A stretch of 18,261 bases of DNA from JBLIOB01 sp047639575 (GCA_047639575.1 JBLIOB010000058.1:1-18261); one strand, 5' to 3'. Shown: positions 7,273-14,280, numbered from the stretch's first letter. Numbers and translations are program-made. The notes: a model not told the origin generated them from the letters alone.

Positions 7273-8892
7273 TTATTCCAAGATAAGCTTTTGACTTCCG
7301 ATAGGTTTGCTATCTCGCACTAGTTCTAGTAAGTAAGTTCCCTTTGCCCAATTAGAGGTATTTACCAACGTTTTATCTGAACCTAAAGAATGTGTTAACA
7401 CCAGTTTTCCTTGAAGATCTCGGACAGTCACGTGAATATTCTGATAATCCTGCAGCTCCAATGTAAACTGACCAGAGCTAGGATTTGGGTACACTTTGAA
7501 TTCTATTTGCTCAGGTTGTGCAATTCCAACAGGCTCTTCTACGTACACTGAAACTAGAGCGGTGTCAATACAGCCATCTTGGGTAACGATTACTTGAACA
7601 TCATGCCAGCCCGTATCGGTAAAAGCATGAGTAGGAGCATAATTAGAATAGGTAGATGTGCCGTCTATACTCCAATTCCAATTTTGAGCGTAAGCATTGT
7701 TGTTGTATAAACTCACCGTATCATTCTGGTAAATGGAATTCGTGTCGTTTACATAAACCATAGATTGTAACCAGTTACAATGGGTGTTTGCCGGCATGTG
7801 CCATTTAGCAAGACGAAAAGAAGGGAGGTCTTGGGCTCCAATTCCAACAGTATCAAGTGCTCCGCCCATCCAGAGAGTGTCCATATATACCGTCATGCGT
7901 TGCGCAGGATTATTTATACCTCCGTTCAAGCCATCCCATTGAATTCCATCCCATTTGGCGATATTCTCACCGAGTCTGCCGCCCGTAGTTTGTGGTACAC
8001 CAGATATAAATAGTTCATTCCTATACATACACATTCCATGATCTGCAATCCATCCATCAAAAACTCCACCAACATCAGTCCAGTTGTAGCCATCCCATCT
8101 AGCAAGTGAACCTGTATTTAAACCATCTGCAGAAGAAAAGCCACCCGCAACATATAAAAAATTGTTCATCGTGTCAGATACCATGTCAATCACATTATAA
8201 TCCAACCCTCCTTTTAACGCTGACCATTCACTACCATCCCATCTCGCAATGTGATAAGCATCTGTAGCGTTTCCAACACCACAACAAAATAATCCTCCTG
8301 CGATTAAATCTCCATTGTACATTGCTAGTGCGCCAAATGAAAATCCACCTGGATTAAGCCCACCATCCATATCATTCCATCCAGTTGAAGGGTCATACAT
8401 GACAATTTCTCTAGCTCCGGAAGCAGTAGAGACACCTAGAAAATTTCCTGTGATATAACAAATACTATCGTTAATTAACACCGGATCAACGGCAGAAGCG
8501 AATACTGTAAAAAGATAACCATGAGATGAACTACCAACAGTAGAAAAACTTGCTCCATCCCAAAGAATAACTTTAGATGTAAACGTAGAACCAATGTCAC
8601 CAAAAGAGCCTCCTATTAACAATGAACTTGATCCTGTAGAAAGAGAATAAATTGAGTTTTTCAATCGATTTGAAACGGTGTCAAACTTAGTTCCATCCCA
8701 CTTTACGGCACCAACTACACTGAAATCATTAACGCTATCCATCCCAGCGGCTATAATTAACTCGTCTTGAAAAACGGTCATGTCTCTTACCAAAAGGGTG
8801 TTGTGAAAATCTCCTGTATATCCATACCAACTTTGCCCATATCCGAATGAGAATAAATGCAAAGTTAGTGTTATGATGAAGCTATATTTCAA
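7273..8892 (-). CDS. T9SS secreted protein with W-D-G repeats
   Basis: A 539-residue protein. A signal peptide covers residues 1-19 (ending SFGYGQS). Residues about 20-390 hold six to seven repeats of the form (A/R/K)WDG..W..(V/L)GG, each with an upstream LxxAGxF-type strand (for example ARWDGSEWSALKGG, ARWDGYNWTDVGG, AKWDGIQWDGLNGG), a pattern expected of a beta-propeller. A PKD-like segment follows (about 390-455, NWNWSIDGTS...HAFTDTGWHDVQVIV), then a type A T9SS sorting domain (about 467-539: FKVYPNPSSGQFTLEL, VRDLQGKLVL, WAKGTYLLEL). It is probably secreted or cell-surface bound; the substrate is unknown. It begins two bases after the stop of T9SS fragment B, which suggests the two once formed an operon. 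Confidence 0.88.
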   Translation of the reverse strand: MKYSFIITLTLHLFSFGYGQSWYGYTGDFHNTLLVRDMTVFQDELIIAAGMDSVNDFSVVGAVKWDGTKFDTVSNRLKNSIYSLSTGSSSLLIGGSFGDIGSTFTSKVILWDGASFSTVGSSSHGYLFTVFASAVDPVLINDSICYITGNFLGVSTASGAREIVMYDPSTGWNDMDGGLNPGGFSFGALAMYNGDLIAGGLFCCGVGNATDAYHIARWDGSEWSALKGGLDYNVIDMVSDTMNNFLYVAGGFSSADGLNTGSLARWDGYNWTDVGGVFDGWIADHGMCMYRNELFISGVPQTTGGRLGENIAKWDGIQWDGLNGGINNPAQRMTVYMDTLWMGGALDTVGIGAQDLPSFRLAKWHMPANTHCNWLQSMVYVNDTNSIYQNDTVSLYNNNAYAQNWNWSIDGTSTYSNYAPTHAFTDTGWHDVQVIVTQDGCIDTALVSVYVEEPVGIAQPEQIEFKVYPNPSSGQFTLELQDYQNIHVTVRDLQGKLVLTHSLGSDKTLVNTSNWAKGTYLLELVRDSKPIGSQKLILE

Positions 8893-8894
8893 AT

Positions 8895-9331
8895 TTACTT
8901 TTGTAAAACAAGTTTCATGCTCTGGAATAATCCATTATCGATCCATAGCTGATAACTATAGACGCCATTGGCAAAATTACTCAAATCCACTTCTAATAGA
9001 CCCTGACTTTGATTAATTAGTTGCGTATTTACAATCCTACCAGTTATATCAACAATTTTAAGCATTCCTTGATCCAATTTACCTAAATCATATGGAATGG
9101 TCACAATTCCGGTAGTTGGATTTGGCATTGCATTGCCTAAAAGCAGATCTGGTTTTGAAAAAGATTCTTGATTTACAGTCGAGGGAGCAGAACGTACCGA
9201 ATTGATATTAAACTCAATTGGGTATTCTTTCCGAATTACCTGTTTGAGAATTGCCCGTGCATTAGATGTTGCCAGACATTTGAAATCTTGGTCTGCAATG
9301 CTTTGTACGGTTGCTATTTCCGTAGTTATTA
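8895..9331 (-). pseudogene. T9SS protein fragment B with intact sorting domain
   Basis: From the stop at 8895 the minus strand encodes about 145 residues. The first part (TTEIATVQSIADQDFKCLAT ... YPIEFNINSVRSA) repeats fragment A. It is followed by a type IX sorting domain: NAMPNPTTGIVTIPYDL, KIVDITGRIVNTQL, FANGVYSYQLWIDNG. The frame stays open upstream to 9365, but those last residues are antisense of a plus-strand TonB-like fragment and are not part of the gene. The 5' end is therefore cut at about 9331. Only the tail survives, with no promoter or signal peptide. Confidence 0.75.
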
Positions 9332-9495
9332 ACCCAGATGGGCAAGTAATAGATGTAGTGGCCAATCAAAAGATTAATTCTTGTTTAACAGAAGAATTAA
9401 AAAAAGCTCTGCTAAACATGGCGGTATGGAAACCAGCAATCTACCTCGAACATAAAGTTAAATCACAAATAACATTGCCGGTGATCTCATTTTAG
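9328..9495 (+). pseudogene. TonB-like C-terminal domain fragment
   Basis: From about 9328 the plus strand reads VVINPDGQVIDVVANQKINS and continues with LTEELKKALLNMAVWKPAI, then VKSQITLPVISF and stop. This is the C-terminal domain of TonB-family energy transducers: strand with V.ADG.V, helix (LDEEALRA-like), WKPA, and the final ITLPI.F strand. The N-terminal transmembrane helix and proline-rich linker are absent because the left part is replaced by the antisense T9SS fragment. A complete TonB protein would couple the proton-motive force to outer-membrane receptors; this remnant cannot. Confidence 0.7.
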
Positions 9496-9510
9496 TGGAG
9501 AAAGCTAATA

Positions 9511-9541
9511 TTCTTCACTAACTGAGAAGTCACTATCTTTA
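9511..9541 (+). promoter_or_regulatory. promoter of the gene at 9571
   Basis: TTC at 9511-9513, 20 bases, then TATCTTTA at 9534-9541, one base off TTG and one off TAnnTTTG. It lies 29 bases before the ATG. The word CACTATCTT recurs in the promoters at 11965 and 12573. Confidence 0.5.
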
Positions 9542-9570
9542 TTTAAACCACTATGCTTAATTAAGAGCAA

Positions 9571-10140
9571 ATGAAACATCTGTTATCTGTTATCATCATA
9601 TTGACTGTTTCGCTGAATAGTCATGCTAAGAAAATCCATTATCCAATGGAAATAGTAGCCGGAATGGCTGACTTGATAGTTGTTGGTAAAATAGAAAACG
9701 TTGGCTCAGGCACGTATCAATTTAGAATAAGTAATACCGTGAAAGGGCAGTCACTGGATTTGATTAAAGTTCAAATGTTTAAGGAATGGACTTGTGACAG
9801 AAGAATAAAAAAAGCTAAAGAAGGACAAGAGCTATTTTTATTTCTTACCAAAAAGGCCGGAAAGTTTGAAATTATTAATGGAAGCACTGGAGAAATTTTT
9901 ATTGATAATGGATTAGTCAAAAGAGCTTTTAAGGCCTCCCAACGAACTACTGAAGAATGGTTCGTAGCAATAAAAACCTTTACTATCTCCTATCAATTCA
10001 AGGGTAAAGATTATGAACCCTTAGAGGAAAACATTTTTATTCAATTGAGAACTGATAAAGAAGCTAAGGAGGTAATAGGAAAGTCTGAATTGACAAAGTG
10101 GCTCTTTGAAAGAGTCAAAGAATACAAAATAGAAAATTAA
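9571..10140 (+). CDS. hypothetical secreted protein
   Basis: A 189-residue protein with a signal peptide (residues 1-20, MKHLLSVIIILTVSLNSHAK). The mature part begins with ADLIVVGKIENVGSGTYQFR and continues with VKGQSLDLIKVQMF, a single cysteine in EWTCDRR, and EGQELFLFLTKKAGKFEIIN. This succession resembles the OB-fold pattern of netrin/TIMP-like secreted domains (strand with ADLVVVGKV, then a 'FKG' turn, then 'G..YLFFL'), but that is a weak analogy, not a firm assignment. The C-terminal third is helical and charged. It is the first of three short plus-strand genes spaced by under 45 bases, probably cotranscribed from the promoter at 9511-9541. Confidence 0.75.
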   Translation: MKHLLSVIIILTVSLNSHAKKIHYPMEIVAGMADLIVVGKIENVGSGTYQFRISNTVKGQSLDLIKVQMFKEWTCDRRIKKAKEGQELFLFLTKKAGKFEIINGSTGEIFIDNGLVKRAFKASQRTTEEWFVAIKTFTISYQFKGKDYEPLEENIFIQLRTDKEAKEVIGKSELTKWLFERVKEYKIEN

Positions 10141-10176
10141 ACTATTCAGAACATAGTTTATTAATTAATCAACCCT

Positions 10177-10557
10177 TTGAAAAATATATTCCTACTTTAT
10201 GTAATTCTGATTAGCTCTCAAGCATTTGGGCAAGACATGTTGAAAATCGATACCGCCTTTCTTTTATCTAAGGACTGGACCCAATTCAATTCTACACAAT
10301 CAGATCTGAATCAATTTGTTGCCGATTCGACTAAATTTATGTTGGTCAAAGATGGTACCTGGGGAAATTCAATTATTAAAGATGACCAGACTTGGATTTT
10401 AGGTGAATGGAAATTTAAGGAAGAAAAGATAATTATCTATGACTCAAAGACACACGGCTTTGGTTATGAATATGAAATTTCGGAATTAAAAGAAAATTTA
10501 CTCGTGATAAAGTTTCAAGATCTTAACGGTAAAATGCAAATAATCAAGTTAGAATAA
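10177..10557 (+). CDS. hypothetical secreted protein, TTG start
   Basis: A 126-residue protein. The only in-frame start that gives the signal peptide (MKNIFLLYVILISSQAFGQ) is a TTG at 10177; an in-frame stop lies four codons upstream. The mature part is rich in alternating strands, with W-T-Q-F, GTWGNSI, TWILGEWKFKEEKIIIYD and a final LLVIKFQDLNGKMQIIKL. The order GTW...W.F....I.I resembles lipocalin-like small proteins of Bacteroidota, so a beta-barrel ligand-binding fold is plausible but unproven. It sits between two other small secreted proteins. Confidence 0.7.
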   Translation: MKNIFLLYVILISSQAFGQDMLKIDTAFLLSKDWTQFNSTQSDLNQFVADSTKFMLVKDGTWGNSIIKDDQTWILGEWKFKEEKIIIYDSKTHGFGYEYEISELKENLLVIKFQDLNGKMQIIKLE

Positions 10558-10596
10558 ATAACGTACATTGAGAACACAATTAATACATAAATAATT

Positions 10597-10953
10597 ATGA
10601 GAAAGACGATTAAGATTTTGACAATTACAGCATTCTTTGCTTTCGGAATGTCAGTTGGTTCTTTTGCCCAGGTATCCAAAACTGTAGCAACAACGTTTAT
10701 TAACGCTCATCCCACTAAAACTGTGCAGAAAGTCCTTGTAAATAATTTTTACGGATATGTAAACGGAAATTTCATTTGCGATGGAGATGTCTTTGAGGCA
10801 AGTAGCACCGTCATAACCGCTATGGAGGATTGCATCCATATTAAGGATGGAACTGGGAAAGAAATGTATATTTCTTATTCTCACATTAAATCTATGGGGT
10901 GTCAACCCGAAACTGATAAGAAATACTCAACCATTTCGATTAATATTGAGTGA
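10597..10953 (+). CDS. hypothetical small secreted protein
   Basis: A 118-residue protein with a signal peptide (residues 1-25, ending GSFAQ). The mature domain begins VSKTVATTFINAHPTKTVQK and has three cysteines (FICDGD, EDCIHIKD, MGCQPE) that could form a disulphide plus one free thiol. There is an aromatic VNNFYGYVNGNF strand and a C-terminal ISYSHIKSMGC stretch. I do not recognise the family. It is the third gene of a likely operon starting at 9571. The hairpin repeat R1 begins 28 bases after its stop. Confidence 0.7.
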   Translation: MRKTIKILTITAFFAFGMSVGSFAQVSKTVATTFINAHPTKTVQKVLVNNFYGYVNGNFICDGDVFEASSTVITAMEDCIHIKDGTGKEMYISYSHIKSMGCQPETDKKYSTISINIE

Positions 10954-10980
10954 TATCAAATGTTATTAATTAAACGATTT

Positions 10981-11051
10981 GCCAACAAGAGCTAAAATGC
11001 ATGCCCTAACCTACCAAACCGTTGCATGAACATACGAGCCAAAACGTTAGC
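10981..11051. repeat. cassette-boundary hairpin repeat R1
   Basis: A 71-bp imperfect palindrome. GCCAAC at the left end pairs with GTTAGC at the right end (5 of 6); AGAGCT...ATG..CATG opposes CATG..CAT...GAGCC. The core CCCTAACCTACCAAACCGTT (11004-11023) recurs in R4 and R5 and partly in R3. It lies between two plus-strand genes. The geometry is that of an integron attC site, but the outer boxes do not match the attC consensus RYYYAAC/GTTRRRY. Confidence 0.6.
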
Positions 11052-11059
11052 TATAACTG

Positions 11060-11617
11060 ATGGAGAGTTTTGGATCATTCCTGGATAATTTTATGATGTG
11101 GTGTTTTTTATCCTTTTTCATAGCAGTAGGAGGAGGGATTCTATTGGCTTTTGGCATAATTCGCAAAAATAAAAAACAGAGAAACTTTGGTGTAATAGGT
11201 TTAGTACAATTACCTGTTTCGGTCTGCTTGTTCTTTTTGTTTTCATGGTTATTAATGAACAATGTCCGAGAAAGTTTCTTGTCAGAACTTAATTTGATTA
11301 CAGAAATTCGATGTGACAATCTAGTCTTAGATCAAGTCAAACAGGATAGTTTAATCCAATATTTGAATGGCATTTCGAATTTTAATACACAATCAACTTC
11401 CGTAAAAAGAAATGGAATTAAAATAGAGCTTGATGCTCCCGACAAAACTTGGAAATTAAGATTTGAATTAGATTCGAAAACTGATGATGTGGTTTGGGTT
11501 TATGTTGAAAATATAAGTTCAACTCTTGGTACTAATGGAATTGGAAAAATTAAATCAGACCGATTTTTTAACTTAATCAATAGCCAATCGAGTAGACGGG
11601 TCCTTCAGATAATCTGA
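11060..11617 (+). pseudogene. two-helix membrane protein, 3' end lost to intron-like element
   Basis: The frame encodes 185 residues. Two transmembrane helices lie near 13-34 (CFLSFFIAVGGGILLAFGII) and 46-67 (GLVQLPVSVCLFFLFSWLL), separated by a basic loop RKNKKQRN. A soluble domain (70-177) follows, with CDNLVLDQVKQDSLIQYLNG and WKLRFELDSKTDDVVWVYVE. The authentic sequence ends at about residue 177 (LINSQS): from 11592 the codons belong to intron-like copy 3 and add the meaningless tail SRRVLQII. The protein is C-terminally truncated, perhaps by only a few residues, so it may still be produced. I do not recognise the family. The start directly follows repeat R1. Confidence 0.65.
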
Positions 11618-11935
11618 CGAACTGCGCCTCTCACGCCACTGTACATAAGGGTCTCGTATACAGCGGTTCACTGAGCGTACTATAAAAGCTCTTTTCACCA
11701 TTTACAGCTTTGTCATAATTTAACATAAGGCTATACATAGGTATTCCTTATCGAATTTTTGACTGCTCAATGTTCAGTCCTTCCTTAGTGCGTGCGCCCT
11801 CTAGATGATGGTATTAGCATTTCTAGCTCGTATCCACTAAGTACTATGACCTCTGTTGACTTCTCTGCTAAATCAGCTCGTGATTACAGAGACCTCCACA
11901 GGTAATTGCATCTTCTTTCATTCGATCTCTGCCGC
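11592..11935 (-). mobile_element. group II intron-like remnant, copy 3
   Basis: The minus strand ends in ACCCGTCTAC at 11592, next to exon-like CGATTGG. It contains a domain-V-like hairpin (CCGCTGTA...TACAGTGG) and about 290 further bases of sequence shared with copy 2, without that copy's two palindromic inserts. It has no reverse transcriptase, and the 5' part (5503-5629 in copy 2) is absent. The stretch 11618-12001 holds only this element and the promoter of the next gene. Its plus-strand side replaces the end of the membrane protein gene. Confidence 0.55.
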
Positions 11936-11941
11936 TCTCAA

Positions 11942-11972
11942 TTGTAATTAAGGCTACAGAGCACTATCTTTA
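11942..11972 (+). promoter_or_regulatory. promoter of the gene at 12002
   Basis: TTG at 11942-11944, exactly 20 bases, then TATCTTTA at 11965-11972, one base from the Bacteroidota consensus TAnnTTTG. It lies 29 bases before the ATG and just right of intron-like copy 3. Confidence 0.6.
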
Positions 11973-12001
11973 TTCCAAACTTTGGCAACTAGATAGAAAA
12001 A

Positions 12002-12388
12002 ATGATTTTTGAGTGCAAACGTATTGAAATTTCGGACGAAGAACTTGGTTGTACAATTACGTTCTGTGATTCAGTCTATGAAGAATTTGATGAAAATAAA
12101 AAAATTGAAGATTTAGTAAATTCCCATGAAAAATACTTGCTGATTCAAAGAACATATGGCGAGGATGAATTTGATAGAGATTATCATTATTTTGAAACAA
12201 GTGAGGGAGAAATTGGCGGAGAAATGAAAGAGTTTAAGATAGAGTTATCTCGAAATAAATTTATACTAATATTACCCTCGAATAGTTTTGAAATTGAAAT
12301 AAAGCCGAGTGAACAAGAATTTATAAAATTGAAAAAGAATTTGAATATTATGACACTGATTCAAGGAGAGCTAAAGATAAAAGAATAG
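12002..12388 (+). CDS. possible Imm10-like immunity protein
   Basis: A 128-residue cytoplasmic protein without a signal peptide. The pattern NSHEKYLLIQRTYGEDEFDR, then a strand with YFET..GEIGGEM, then FKIELSRNKFILILPS and a final IEIKPSEQEFIKLKKNLNIM helix resembles the Imm10 family of polymorphic-toxin immunity proteins (YLMLQR..., ...GYGG...L.R..L.I.L, ...I.F......ELK..L). This is pattern recognition, not a search result. No toxin gene is next to it, but orphan immunity genes are common in accessory arrays. It has its own promoter at 11942-11972, and repeat R2 follows its stop by 12 bases. Confidence 0.65.
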   Translation: MIFECKRIEISDEELGCTITFCDSVYEEFDENKKIEDLVNSHEKYLLIQRTYGEDEFDRDYHYFETSEGEIGGEMKEFKIELSRNKFILILPSNSFEIEIKPSEQEFIKLKKNLNIMTLIQGELKIKE

Positions 12389-12399
12389 AAAGTACAGTT

Positions 12400-12461
12400 G
12401 CCAACAAAGAGTAAGTAACATACCCGTATTCATCTGTATATATAAGGGTTGGTAGGTTGGC
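12400..12461. repeat. cassette-boundary hairpin repeat R2 (inverted core)
   Basis: GCCAAC at 12400-12405 pairs perfectly with GTTGGC at 12456-12461. The right half, GGGTTGGTAGGTTGGC (12446-12461), is the reverse complement of the R1-type core CCTAACCTACCAAACC with two or three differences. The core is therefore in the opposite orientation to the other copies. It begins 12 bases after a stop codon. Confidence 0.5.
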
Positions 12462-12549
12462 TCGTGTTTTTTGCTAGTAGCTATTTGAGAGGAAAATAGT
12501 CCGTTGCATCTAGCCTTCTGTGGCCAAAGCTCTAAGAAAAGGCTCTAAG

Positions 12550-12580
12550 TTATCCAAGTACCGTAAAAACACTATCTTAA
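12550..12580 (+). promoter_or_regulatory. promoter of the ankyrin gene
   Basis: TTA at 12550-12552, 20 bases, then TATCTTAA at 12573-12580, preceded by CAC as in the promoters at 9534 and 11965. It is 57 bases before the GTG start. Confidence 0.45.
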
Positions 12581-12636
12581 AAGCTATTTGAAAGTGTAAG
12601 TAAATTGCTTACTCTAACGTAATCGAGCACATAAAA

Positions 12637-12849
12637 GTGAATGGCGAAGACAAAATATGGCAATTACTAGAGATGTGTTTCTACGGCCACATTGATCAAG
12701 TGAAAAATTTACTTAGTGAAGGGATCGATATTAATTCGATAGGACGTAATGGGATGACTCCATTAATGGCTGCAAAGGATGGGGAGAATAAGGATATAAT
12801 TGATTTCCTTTTAAGTAAGGGTGCTAAGGATAATTCTGAAATTAAGTAA
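12637..12849 (+). CDS. single-unit ankyrin repeat protein
   Basis: A 70-residue protein with GTG start (GTG AAT GGC GAA). Residues 16-70 match one and a half ankyrin repeats: GHIDQVKNLLSEGIDINSIG, then RNGMTPLMAAKDGENKDIID and FLLSKGAK. The TPLMAA and LL..GA signatures are canonical. Ankyrin repeats mediate protein contacts; a protein this small would need a partner. A fragment of a longer ankyrin protein is possible, but a promoter upstream and repeats on both sides suggest an autonomous small gene. Confidence 0.75.
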   Translation: MNGEDKIWQLLEMCFYGHIDQVKNLLSEGIDINSIGRNGMTPLMAAKDGENKDIIDFLLSKGAKDNSEIK

Positions 12850-12860
12850 AATCACGACTC

Positions 12861-12927
12861 GTTAACAATGCATATTCAAAAGACCTACGGCTTTTCTCAC
12901 TAGCTTTATCCAAACCGTTGGCATTCA
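12861..12927. repeat. cassette-boundary repeat R3 (degenerate)
   Basis: It begins GTTAACAATGCAT and ends TCCAAACCGTTGGCATTC. ATGC near the left end opposes GCAT at the right, and CCAAACCGTT matches the core of R1, R4 and R5. It is the most diverged member of the set. Confidence 0.4.
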
Positions 12928-12941
12928 TCAAACCTATAATT

Positions 12942-13448
12942 ATGACAATTCGGATAGCTCTAACATTATTGACAATTGTCTTCTTGCACGCTTCTTATGG
13001 GCAAAACGACTTGCCAAATAGAGAAAGTTACGTCTTAACATTGCCAGTGGATGGAGTCCAATTCTTTGAACAGAAAATTGAAAGTTCTCCCTTTTTCGTA
13101 CACGATAACATACTTCAGATATACCCAGGTGAATTTTTGTTTGTTGAAATTGAGATTGCGCATGACTCAATAATAGCAATGAAAGTTGTAAAAGAAAATC
13201 TTAATCCAAAAAGAACAATTACGGTCGAATTCAAGCAAAACTCTAAGGACAAGATTAGCGAATCTATGATGTTGACTATTATGAATCCAACGGATAAGGA
13301 CCTTGAATATAAAGCCATGATGTTTATTGTAGGAAATAGCCAATGGCTGACCACATCCGTTTATGATGTTAAATCAAAACTAAGAGGTATTGAACTGTGG
13401 AATGATGTAATAATAACGCTCGCTTTATCCGATTGGAAATTGAAATAA
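12942..13448 (+). CDS. hypothetical secreted protein
   Basis: A 168-residue protein from the ATG at 12942. A longer frame from a TTG at 12918 exists, but that codon lies inside repeat R3, and the signal peptide (MTIRIALTLLTIVFLHASYG) starts at 12942. The mature part starts QNDLPNRESYVLTLPVDGVQ and has successive strands: EFLFVEIEIAHDSIIAMKVV, then TITVEFKQNSKD and AMMFIVGNSQWLTTSVYDV, ending LWNDVIITLALSDWKL. It looks like an all-beta periplasmic or surface protein. I do not recognise the family. It is flanked by repeats R3 and R4, one gene per unit. Confidence 0.7.
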   Translation: MTIRIALTLLTIVFLHASYGQNDLPNRESYVLTLPVDGVQFFEQKIESSPFFVHDNILQIYPGEFLFVEIEIAHDSIIAMKVVKENLNPKRTITVEFKQNSKDKISESMMLTIMNPTDKDLEYKAMMFIVGNSQWLTTSVYDVKSKLRGIELWNDVIITLALSDWKLK

Positions 13449-13454
13449 CGAAAT

Positions 13455-13524
13455 GCTAACAAAACGTAGAGTACAGAACCTAAACTACCAAACCGTTTCT
13501 CTGTAAGAGGTCAAACCTTGTGGC
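13455..13524. repeat. cassette-boundary hairpin repeat R4
   Basis: It starts GCTAACAAAACG six bases after a stop codon. The core CCTAAACTACCAAACCGTT (13479-13497) differs from R1 by one or two bases. TACAGA left of the core opposes TCTGTA right of it, forming the local stem. Confidence 0.55.
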
Positions 13525-13553
13525 AAATTAAAATGACTCAACAAAATTAAATA

Positions 13554-14138
13554 ATGGGATTACGTGACATAAAGAAAGAACTCAAAAAGCTAGACAAAGA
13601 AGGATTGATCAACTTAATTTCAGATTTATATAAGAAGGACAAGGCAACAAAAGAGCTTCTCGACTATTATGTGAATCCTAATGAGCGTGATTTGTTCAAT
13701 AAGTATGGAGATATTGTTTTCGAAGCATTTTATCCAACTAGTGGATATGATCTAAAACTTAAGAACGGAAAAAAAGCAATAACAGATTTTAAGAAATTCT
13801 CCCCCTCTTCTGAACTTGTAGCTGAGCTCATGCTGTTCTATGTGGCAACAGGTGTTAACTTCACCAATGACTTTGGTGACATCGATGAAGGATTTTATTC
13901 AAGTTTGGAGACGACCTTTGCGGCCGCCATGAAACTAATGAAAAAAGAAAATCTACTTGAGAAACTTGCTGCACAGGTATCAAACATTGTGCACGAAACC
14001 AACGGAATTGGCTGGGGGTTTCATGAATATATCTGTGAAATTTATTGGGAATTCTACCCTAATGAATACGAATTGGTAGATGAGCCCATCAAACAAAGTG
14101 AAGAAGGTAAAATCATTTATCTCAACAGAAAGAATTAA
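13554..14138 (+). CDS. DUF6155 family protein
   Basis: A 194-residue cytoplasmic protein that matches the DUF6155 pattern throughout: N-terminal LKKLDKEGLINLISDLYKKD, YYVNPNERDLFNKY, KAITDFKKFSPSSELVAELM, the YVATGVNFTNDFGDIDEGFY segment and the GIGWGFHEYICEIYWEF end. The function of the family is unknown. Charged helices dominate and there are no membrane segments. The ATG at 13554 follows an A-rich stretch, as usual for Bacteroidota starts. Repeats R4 and R5 flank it. Members are often found singly in accessory regions; nothing here links it to a neighbour. Confidence 0.85.
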   Translation: MGLRDIKKELKKLDKEGLINLISDLYKKDKATKELLDYYVNPNERDLFNKYGDIVFEAFYPTSGYDLKLKNGKKAITDFKKFSPSSELVAELMLFYVATGVNFTNDFGDIDEGFYSSLETTFAAAMKLMKKENLLEKLAAQVSNIVHETNGIGWGFHEYICEIYWEFYPNEYELVDEPIKQSEEGKIIYLNRKN

Positions 14139-14145
14139 AGAAAAC

Positions 14146-14218
14146 TTGCCACGACACCACCTAAAGACACAAACCCTAACTTGCCAAACCGTTTCTCCGT
14201 ACTTTTAGCCCAAACGTC
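14146..14218. repeat. cassette-boundary repeat R5
   Basis: It starts TTGCCACG eight bases after a stop codon and ends AAACGTC. The core CCTAACTTGCCAAACCGTT (14175-14193) is shared with R1 and R4. The closing stem is weaker than in R1. Confidence 0.5.
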
Positions 14219-14280
14219 AATTTACTGGTTTTTTGGAAAAAACAGGAAGTTGTGTATTTGTAAAATGATTTAATAAAGAA

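Noticed and set aside
10981..14218. Classical integron attC sites
   Set aside because: The outer boxes read GCCAAC/GTTAGC or weaker, not RYYYAAC/GTTRRRY, and no integron integrase or attI is in the window. Kept only as a cassette-like hypothesis.
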